From Auxenochlorella pyrenoidosa (lineage: Eukaryota > Chlorophyta > Trebouxiophyceae > Chlorellales > Chlorellaceae), in NCBI GenBank assembly GCA_001430745.1, contig KQ481993.1:1143947-1160785 (forward strand): 16,839 bases of DNA. The letters run 5' to 3'. Positions within the stretch are counted from its first letter, which is position 1; each line of letters opens with the position of its first letter. The notes beneath the pieces were generated by a model. That model saw only the letters and a list, made by a program, of their open reading frames with translations, had not been told where the DNA came from and did not search any database. A program made the translations under genes and the position numbers. This document shows positions 1 through 6,622 of this stretch, in pieces.

Positions 1-56
1 GGTGGTGGTGGCGGTGGTGTGTGTGTGTGTGTGTGTGTGAGGGGGNGGGGGGGGGG
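1..56. repeat. Simple repeats: GGT, (GT)n and G run with an unresolved base
   Basis: A GGT-type run is followed by an uninterrupted GT dinucleotide run (about 17-39) and a G homopolymer (41-56) broken by one N at 46. The N and the homopolymer suggest that base count here is uncertain, so any reading frame crossing it is unreliable. Confidence 0.9.
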
Positions 57-540
57 CGGGGCGGCGGCGTGAGGCCGTGGCGGCTGGGTGGCAGCCGCTG
101 GCACTGGCACACGGCGCAGGCAGCGCTGGCGAGGAATGCGGCGGCGGCGACGAGGGCTGCGAAGAGCTACTTTGACTGCGCGCACCTTCCATGCAGTACC
201 CTTGGGCGGTCCGTGCCGCTTGGCGGGGTCTTGGTAGGCCAGAGCGACCGGTGCTGGCTGCAGCGTGGGAGCATTCATAGGAAAGAGAGAGCCAACAATA
301 AGGGCAGGGGCTGTCAGCTCCTGTGGTGACCCTGCTGGCATGGCGCAACAGTGCAGGCTGCCCAGCAGAGGATGGAGAGCAGCACTGCCGCGCTGCCCGT
401 CTCACCACGGCTGCTCCTGGCGGCAGTGGCGGCAGCGGCGGCGCAGTGCCGCCCCGGTGGTATGGCGGTTGTCCCCCCGCTGGCTCAGACACGAAGCGCA
501 CATATCCACCCGGCGGTGCTCTCGGTGGTAAGCCGTCCAT
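1..540 (-). CDS. Unknown protein, 5'-partial gene with proline-rich N terminus and possible membrane helix
   Basis: I do not recognise this protein. On the minus strand an ATG at 540-538 is the first in frame after an upstream TGA, and the frame then stays open to the window edge. The first 45 codons (540-406) look coding: Gly/Pro-rich, with YVRFVSEP near residues 13-20 and a PPLPPLPPG stretch near its end. A good donor (GTG|GTGAGA) follows at 405. A phase-compatible acceptor (AAAGTAG) ends at 167 and would open exon 2 (166 to 1) with a hydrophobic Ala-rich run, LFAALVAAAAFLASAACAV, then CQCQR, like a membrane helix with a basic or cysteine flank. Beyond that the frame enters CA and C-rich simple repeats, so the true exon end is unknown. 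ATG context is weak (T at -3, G at +4), and the first block could instead be an internal exon beginning at an AG just upstream. The start, intron and function are inference. Confidence 0.4.
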   Translation of the reverse strand, partial: MDGLPPRAPPGGYVRFVSEPAGGQPPYHRGGTAPPLPPLPPGAAVVRRAARQCCSPSSAGQPALLRHASRVTTGADSPCPYCWLSLSYECSHAAASTGRSGLPRPRQAARTAQGYCMEGARSQSSSSQPSSPPPHSSPALPAPCASASGCHPAATASRRRPAPPXPPHTHTHTHTTATTT

Positions 541-1004
541 CGAGCTGTGCCGTTCGCCTCGTCAAGAGTTTTCCCCGCTGGCCGCTTGCAGGCCGCCTCG
601 GCCACTTTGTAGTGCTACTGTCCGCGTAATCTGGATATCGAGGTGACACCAGACAACGATGGCAGCGGCTGAACGACCAGCAAAGGAACAGCAAGGCTAT
701 GGCCGACCAGCGCAGCCTTGCTGTGCAATATATCAAGGCAACAGCCCAAGCAAAACAGATATAGATGCTGTGCTTGCAGCAGGCACATTGGGAGGGAGGG
801 CGGCGCCATGCGATGGATCCGGCCGCCAACTGGTACCTAACTGATCATGTCATTGAAGCAGACATCAGCTGGTGCAGATGGCATGCATCCTTTACCGATG
901 CGAACACATTGCAGGGCTTGTACAAATCTGCACTGCCACCTTGAGGAAATCCCCAGAAGCTGCATGCAGGTGTGGCCCACGCGAATTGAGCAGGCCGCCG
1001 CTGT

Positions 1005-1022
1005 CGGACTGCATGCAGTCCG
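1005..1022. repeat. Perfect 18-bp palindrome centred on GCATGC
   Basis: CGGACTGCATGCAGTCCG is its own reverse complement over all 18 bases, and the flanks (1004 T, 1023 C) end the symmetry. It could be a dimeric protein-binding site or chance within a GCATGC-rich stretch. No function can be assigned from sequence alone. Confidence 0.8.
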
Positions 1023-1400
1023 CAAACTCCACCTGCGCTTGTAAGACCTCGACAAGGCTAGGAATCCAGTCACTTTCCCGGCTGTCTTCTTTGAGGCCCA
1101 GCTGCATGCCTCTGCCATACGCATGGGGTCGCCAAAGGTCATCAGCCAGCCTGATGCTGTAGCCTATCACCATGCCGCATCATGCGGCGCTGTCACATAA
1201 CGGCTGCTGTGATGGAGCGGACCTGCCCCTGCTGCTCCCCGGCCCATTGTTTTGCGACCTCTTGGCCTCGCCTCTCAAGAGAGGTGAGGCGCAGCCCCAC
1301 CTCATTGCTGAGCAGCTGGGGCCCTTTGGGCGCCAGGGCCTGCAGCCTGCAGGGCCAAAACAGCCGTGAGCCCCGCACTCTCAGGCCTGAGCACAGAGCC

Positions 1401-1482
1401 CTCCGTCGCATCTTCCGCATGCTTTGACATGCAGACATGCATGCATGCATGCATGTCAAAGCATGCGGAAGATGCGACGGAG
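1401..1482. repeat. Perfect 33-bp inverted repeat with 16-nt loop
   Basis: Positions 1401-1433 and 1450-1482 are exact reverse complements (33 of 33 pairs). The 16-nt spacer 1434-1449 consists of ATGC units. Pairing stops sharply at both ends (1400/1483 and 1434/1449 do not pair). It lies 119 nt past the stop codon of the minus-strand G-patch gene, so it is probably transcribed in that gene's 3' UTR and would fold into a long stem. It could be a small-RNA precursor, a 3' UTR structure, a degenerate inverted-repeat element or a recent foldback duplication. Confidence 0.95.
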
Positions 1483-1601
1483 CATGCATGCATTCCAACC
1501 AAGTGCATTAGCAGCAGACATCGAGTGTTGATACCAAAATAATACATCAAATGGCGACAAGCAAGACATTTGGGCAGGGACGATGCCCGCCTTGTGTGCC
1601 G

Positions 1602-4600
1602 TCAGCCCGCCGCCTCCTCATCCTCACTGTCGCTGCCAAACACTGCTGGCCGCTTGGCCGCCGGCGCGGGCCTGCCGCCCCTCTTGGCCCCCGCCCCGAG
1701 GGAGAAGAGCCCCGCCGCTGGCTTCTTGGTCGCCCCTCCCAAGGAGAAGCCGCCGGCCGCGGGCTTTGGCGCGCCCGCCAGGCCCAGCGAGGCAGCGCCT
1801 GGCCGTGCCGCCGCCGCAGCCGCTGCCCCCGCTTGCGCCGGCAGCGGTGGTGCGGGCGGCAGCACTGGTGCCTCGCCCACACGGCCGGGGTCCGGCAGGG
1901 GTGGTGGTGGCAGCGGCGCAGCAGCCCCAGAAGGGAGGGGTGGCAGGGGGGGAGCCCCACCTGGCAGGGGTGGAAGGGGTGGCAGCTGCGCAGGGGTGCT
2001 GCCTGCTGCACTGTCGGGGGCGAATGGGTCGTACGCCGCCCCTGCTGCTGCTCCCGAGGCTGATTGCTGCTGCTGCTGCTGCTGCTGCTGCGTAGAAGAC
2101 GGCGCGAGCGGGGGAGGTGGGGCCTGCCCTCCCATGGTCCCTGCCTGCCAGCCGCCAGACACAAACATTGATCGTGCGGGTGCAGGCGCCTGCTGCTGCT
2201 GGCCATGTGGCGGCTGGGCGCTGCCGCCCCAGCCGCCCCGCTCCTCTGCTGCCTGCCAGCTGCCGGCCGACCCCGCTTCTGCCTGCTGCCAGCCGCCGCC
2301 GCCAGCAGAGTCCGCAGACCAGCCGCCAGACACTGCCTCGCCCTTGCTACCACCCTCGGCGTCTGGGGGCGGTGGAGGCAGCGCCTCCCCTGCGGCCTCA
2401 GGCGGCAGCGGCGGAGCCTCGCCGTCGGGCAGCGGGGGCGGGGGGGACGGCTCCCGGATGCCCGCAGCTGCCTGCGCCGCCTTGACCCTGCAGGGCAGAG
2501 GGGGGCCAGCGTGGGGGGAGATGGCCTTGCTGGCAGGGCGCCCGGCAGGCAGCAGGCAGCAGCACGCCTCCCCTGATGCCCTTGGCGACAGCCAGTGCGG
2601 CTCGCGCGGAAGCCGAACATGCACGGTGCTGTCTATCGTGCAACTGGCCCCCCGCGCCCCTGCATCCTCAGCTGCCCACTTGGCGCCCAACATGGAACCC
2701 GCGCCAACCGCGCCACGCCCAAGCCATGCACCTGCTTCGACGCCGTCAACCGCCCTCTGTCACGCCCCTCCACTCGCGCCAAATGAGAGCTGGCCGCGGT
2801 CCCAACCCCGCCCTGCTTGGCCCCACTCACTGCGCCGCCATGCGCGCCGCCTCCTTCTCCGCCCGCCGCCGCTCCTTCTTCTCCCGCTCCTTCTTGTTCC
2901 GCTCGCTCAGCATGGCGCGCGTCTCGGCCAGCCGCTTGCGGTGGTGGTGGTCGTACGATGAGAGGTGCTCCTCCATCTCGTGCGCAAACTGGTACTGCTT
3001 GCGGCAGATCTGCGCAACAGAGCGGGGGAATGCCAGCCGAAACGCGGTCAGCCCTGAACATTGGTCGTGCGGCTGCACGCTCACAACTGCACATGGATGT
3101 GCCTGTCCGCACTGGGCCCGCAGGCGGCGGCCAACAAGCAGCACGTGCTGGCCTCTGCCAGGCATGCTTAAGACAGCCACGACGGGAAAAAGATGCCTGC
3201 AGCTGGGGCGGAGCGACACGTCCACCATGCACAGCACGTGCGTTGCCGCTGCTGCTTCTGCAGGTCCCCACCTCATCCCCCGCCCGCCTGCTGCACAGGC
3301 GCATGCCCAGGCCGGCCCCGCCATTTGTGCCGCGCCCATGCCCCTGCCTCGCCCGCCCTCTTTGGCCCCCACCTCGCAGTAGAACATGCGCAGCTCGTGC
3401 TTGACCTCCTCACGGATCTTCTGCTGCCGCTCCGCCTCCAGCTGCAGGCAGGGCCCGCAGGGGGGCACGGTAGATGCCAGCCAGGGATGGGCCCCAGCCG
3501 CTGGGGGGGGCGGCCCGGCTCTGCGGCCCGCCTCAGCCCGTCGCCGCACCGCGGCGCACGCATCGCCGGCCAGCCGCCCCCGGCAGCGGCCTCGCTGCCG
3601 GCGGCAGGCAGCGCGAGCCGCGCCGGCAGGGGCACGCTGCTCGCCGCGCTCTGCTGACCTCGCGCTTGCGCCGCCGCTCCTCATCCTCGTCAGCCTGGAT
3701 CTCCACCTCGAGCGCCCGCCGCTCCACAAACTCTGCAGCCGTGTACTGGTGCTCCACCTGCAAGGGGGGGCAGGCAGGCAACAGGCAGCGCTGCACTGGG
3801 CAGGGCAAAGCGAGGCGCGGTCGCCGCAGCTGGGCTGGCCCCTGCCTGCAGCTTGTGCCAGCAGATGGGAGGGCCAGCACAGCAGGGACAAGCAGATGGG
3901 GTGGCTGCCCGCGGGCAGCCGAGCGAGGCTGGCGCAAGCCGCCGGCGGACTCGCCCCGTGGGCGCAGCACAGCCAGGCTCGGCTGTCCAATAGCGCCCCC
4001 TGCCGCACCACCACCCGCACCGGCAGCCCCCTGCGGCGCCTGTCACGCATGCGGGCCCACCCTGCCTGCCTCCCTGGCAGCACCTCGGGCGCGCACCAAT
4101 TGCGGCTGGAGCTGACAGGCGCGGCAGGCGGCCCACCTCCTTGCGGCCCAGGCCGGTGCGCGTGCCGGTGTCGTTGGCATCCAGCCGCACGGGGTCGACG
4201 CGTCCCTGCTGCTCGCGCCCCAGCCCGCCGCCGGGGCGCCACCCCAGCCTCTGCAGCAGGCGGTAGCCCACGTTGCTGGCCGGGATGGCTGTGTCCATGG
4301 AGGCGCACTCAGTGTCGTCCAGGTCCACATTCTCCTCAATGAAGTGCCGCAGGGGCAGGCTGCAGGGGAGGGCGGCAGGGGTGGGGGCATGGCCCCAATG
4401 ACTGTGTGTCCTCGGATGCCCCTCGTCGGGGGTGGAAGGCGTGCGGGGTTACATGGTGGGCACTGCAAAGTCTGCTGCAGAGGCAAGCCGGACGAGGGCG
4501 CCACGCATCCGCCAGGCCCCGGGGGCGCGGCGTGGCGGCGCACCGGAAGTCGCCGTCGTCGAGGCGCTGCAGCTCCATCTCCTCCAGCTGGCGCTGCCGC

Positions 4601-4668
4601 ACGGCCTCGATGCGGTACTCCTCCCCGCGCCCCGCCGCCAGGCGGGGGTCCACCACGTGCTGCTCCAT
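1602..4668 (-). CDS. G-patch and C2H2 zinc-finger protein (GPATCH8-like, plant D111/G-patch family)
   Basis: A probable nuclear RNA-processing protein; G-patch domains commonly bind and activate DEAH-box helicases. Six exons on the minus strand: 4668-4544, 4359-4137, 3757-3659, 3441-3373, 3009-2831, 2487-1602. They total 1581 nt, 526 residues, with all phases consistent. Order of parts: charged N terminus (1-42); a conserved lead-in, LRHFIEENVDLDD, at 45-57; a G-patch at about 71-115 (NVGYRLLQRLGW, then GGGLG, ending TGLGRK); a charged helix (117-165); and a zinc finger at 171-193 with C-x2-C-x12-H-x5-H, matching the GPATCH8 spacing and its HLSSYDHHHRKR-type ending, followed by a Lys/Arg/Glu helix. 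The last exon codes about 295 residues rich in Pro, Gly, Ala and Gln, ending in an acidic VFGSDSEDEEAAG tail like plant relatives. The finger is split by intron 4 between its two cysteines. Introns 2, 4 and 5 (379, 363, 343 nt) showed nothing else. The start is the first ATG of the conserved frame (G at -3 and +4). Confidence 0.9.
2064..2090 (-). repeat. CAG microsatellite encoding polyglutamine (9 Gln)
   Basis: Eight CAG codons and one CAA on the minus strand, in frame within the last exon of the G-patch gene, between a PPPPLAPSST segment and a SASGAAAG segment. It is a pure triplet tract, so its length is likely to vary between strains. Confidence 0.9.
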
Positions 4669-5108
4669 GCCTGCAGGCGTTGCAAGGCGGCAAGGTGACA
4701 AGGGGCGTGCGCAGGCGGCAGCAGCGACGGCGGCCCGCTGCCGACAGACACGAGTTGGGGGCAGTAAGCAGGGCAGCAGAGCGATCGTCGGAACAGCTCC
4801 CTCAGCAGAGCGATCGTCTAAGCAGCTCCCCAACGCTCTGAGGAGCGCACCTGCAGCCGGCGAGCGGCGCAGAGGGCCCTCAAAAGCTGGGATCACCTGT
4901 ACAGCCCTGCGCAATTGATGCCGCTACCAATTAGAGACACGGCGATGTTTGAGGACACCTGCTGCGCCCGCCGCAGCACGAGCAGGATGGCACTGGCCAC
5001 AGGCATTCCTCTGGCTCCCTCTCTCGCTCGCAGGTCGGCCCTCTGTGAAATCAGTCCAACAGCCGCGCCGGCTGGTCGAAGCAAGAGACAGCAGCAGCAA
5101 GCGGAAAC
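4669..5108. promoter_or_regulatory. Divergent promoter interval between the G-patch and plastid L31 genes
   Basis: The two start codons face away from each other, 440 bp apart, so this interval must hold both 5' UTRs and both promoters. No clear TATA box was seen. Its most distinctive element is the tandem duplication at 4774-4830 containing CGATCG. A CTGCAG sits just upstream of the G-patch ATG, so a 5' UTR intron for that gene is possible. The assignment rests on gene orientation only. Confidence 0.55.
4774..4830. repeat. Tandem 28-bp duplication, period 29, in the divergent promoter
   Basis: Copies at 4774-4801 and 4803-4830 share CAGCAGAGCGATCGTC and then differ at three positions before a common CAGCTCCC end. 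Each copy carries the palindrome CGATCG. This is the only obvious duplication between the two divergent genes, making it a candidate paired binding site; it may equally be replication slippage. Confidence 0.85.
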
Positions 5109-6164
5109 ATGCAGGCCACCTGCGCGCCCAAGGCCTTCACCAGCCGGCCATGCAGCATGCGGCCTGTGAGCCAACGCCCGCAGGTGCGGTGTGGCGTGGC
5201 TCCTGGTGCTCGCTCCGCCTCCGCCACCTGCTGGCGCGGCTTGCCGCAGCTCTGGACCTCTGGACCGCCAGCATTGTCAGCTTGAGACTTTCTGAACGCT
5301 TATCGACGGCGGGCCTGGGCGTTCGGTCACACCGGCTGGCAGCGCCTGCCATATGCCGCCTGAGACTGTGCTGCCCGAGGCTCTGCTGGGCTGCCTGCTC
5401 CTTGCCTGCCCTGCCCGACGGCTCTGCCTCTCCTCCAACCTGAGGCAGGTGGCGGCCATGGCTAAGAAGGGCATCCACCCTGAGTGGCACACCGAGGCCA
5501 AGGTGATCTGCAACGGCGAGGAGGTGCTGACCACCAGCGGCACCCAGGGCAGCTACACTGGTGCGCCCCCGCTTCTCTTCGGTGTTGGCGTTGGCCTCGG
5601 CGCTGCTGGCGGTGGTGCCATGCTGCTGCCAGCGATGCATTGGTGCTGGTAGAGGCTGCAGTGTGATTGAGGGGGGTCGTTGGCACAGCACGCGGCTTAC
5701 GCTCACCACGGCGAGCTGCGCTCACTGGCGTCCCTTTCCCAACCCGCCTCGGCAGTGGATATCTGGAGCGGCAACCACCCCTTCTTCCAGGGCAACACCT
5801 CCACTGTGGTGACCGACGAGGGCCGCGTCAACCGCTTCAAGCGGCGGTTTGCAGGTGACAAAGCTTCAAGTTGCCGGCAGCACTGCAGTATTGCATGCTG
5901 GGCTGTGCCAAGCAACAATGGCATGTCTGTGGGCTGCAGCGCCTTTTCGAGGTGCAAAGAATATGCTCCTTATCGCCGTTAGTGGGGGCAAAGCGTTTGC
6001 CAGGCAAAGTTTCGGCAGGCTGTGGCTTCAGATGCGCAGTCGCATGTCGACTCGCCTTGCCTGAATGTAATACATACATGTGTTGGTGTCCCCTGTGCGC
6101 AGGCCTGGACAGCCTGAGCACGGTGGAGACCATCAGCAGCCAGCAGGCGGCGAAGAAGAAGTGA
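5109..6164 (+). CDS. PRPL31: Plastid 50S ribosomal protein bL31, nucleus-encoded
   Basis: Structural protein of the chloroplast ribosome large subunit. Four exons: 5109-5183, 5449-5560, 5756-5854, 6103-6164; 348 nt, 115 residues, phases consistent. Exon 1 codes a 25-residue chloroplast transit peptide rich in Ala, Ser, Thr, Arg and Pro with no acidic residue ([14 protein letters not shown]...). The mature part begins near [14 protein letters not shown], the usual bL31 start, and continues with [28 protein letters not shown] and [14 protein letters not shown], all family hallmarks. The cysteines that bind zinc in C-plus bacterial L31 are mostly gone (one Cys, residue 46), so this is the zinc-independent C-minus type, as is usual in plastids. 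The tail ends in QQAAKKK. The start ATG has A at -3. An alternative continuous first exon from an upstream CTG/ATG (about 5353) would lack a transit-like sequence and is less likely, because GAGGCAG just before GTGGCGGCC makes a good acceptor. Confidence 0.93.
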
Positions 6165-6622
6165 GGTGCAGCGCTTGGAGTTGTGACCATTCGGGCCGTG
6201 TGCAACATTCTGCGCTGGCCCATGGTCTGCAGCTGCCCCCACATTTCGTTCCGCTTCCGTTTGTTTGTCCAGCATCCCTTCTCGTTCTTCTCGCTGTAAG
6301 CTCCAACCCTTCTTTTGCTAGCCTAGCTGTGTTCGGTGGAGGAAAGTGCTCCCGGGGCGCGGGCAGAGTTGCGGGCTTGTGTGGGTCTGCACCAATCATC
6401 CTGTCGATGTTGACTGTCGAGTTGACTGCCATACAAATTTGGCACTCGGCACCACCAGACTTGCATGCAAGGTATGGTGGTGCGCAGATGCGCAGCCCAG
6501 GGCCAGCCCTGCTGTGCAGAACGCTGCTCCCGCCAACTGTTGCGGTCCCCAACTCTTGCTCAAGGGCAAGCAGTGTACATTAGCCTGGCCGGCTGCCAGA
6601 GCCCCGTTTGCGGGCCAGGTTC
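6165..6622. other. Convergent 3' interval between plastid L31 and kinesin-5
   Basis: The two genes end tail to tail here, 458 bp apart. The plus strand carries TGTAA at 6295-6299, about 130 nt past the L31 stop. On the minus strand only variants (TGTAC near 6575, TGTAT near 6435) were found, so the kinesin cleavage site is not clear. No further gene was seen. Confidence 0.6.
6295..6299 (+). terminator. Putative polyadenylation motif TGTAA for the L31 gene
   Basis: TGTAA is the usual polyadenylation signal in chlorophyte algae and normally lies 10-20 nt before the cleavage site. Here it follows the L31 stop by about 130 nt in a T/C-rich stretch, a typical 3' UTR position. A second TGTAA at 6066-6070 lies inside intron 3 and is presumably not used. 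Confidence 0.45.

Larger units (their letters stand above)
541..1601. other. About 1 kb without a convincing gene, between two minus-strand genes
   Basis: This stretch should hold the 3' UTR of the G-patch gene (stop at 1602) and the 5' region of the left-edge gene. It is visibly less GC-rich than the coding exons and contains repeated GCATGC motifs (881, 962, 1011, 1104, 1417 and others), a perfect 18-bp palindrome at 1005-1022, an imperfect 12-bp-arm inverted repeat at 1265-1290, and the long hairpin at 1401-1482. A minus-strand ORF of 93 codons (1173-892) starts directly after an in-frame TGA and has no recognisable domain. I saw no minus-strand TGTAA polyadenylation motif between 840 and 1601. 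Confidence 0.6.

Noticed and set aside
1265..1290. 12-bp-arm inverted repeat with a 2-nt loop as a terminator hairpin
   Set aside because: It has one imperfect pair and too small a loop, and intrinsic hairpin terminators are not expected for a nuclear RNA polymerase II gene.
1547..2620. Minus-strand ORF of 357 codons rich in Arg and Pro
   Set aside because: It is the same-strand alternative frame of the G-patch last exon; composition is typical of a shifted GC-rich frame.
1570..2961. Plus-strand ORF of 463 codons
   Set aside because: It is antisense to the last exon of the G-patch gene and reads through its intron 5. The Pro/Ala/Cys-rich product mirrors GC-rich low complexity and has no domain.
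2827..4308. Continuous minus-strand ORF of 493 codons
   Set aside because: It contains true G-patch exons 4 and 5 in frame but reads through introns in between; the intron parts are Arg/Ala/Pro noise, while spliced exons give a clean conserved protein.
5353..5652. Unspliced start of plastid L31 at 5353
   Set aside because: The upstream 32 residues are hydrophobic and unlike a transit peptide. A phase-matching upstream exon at 5109-5183 supplies a proper one.
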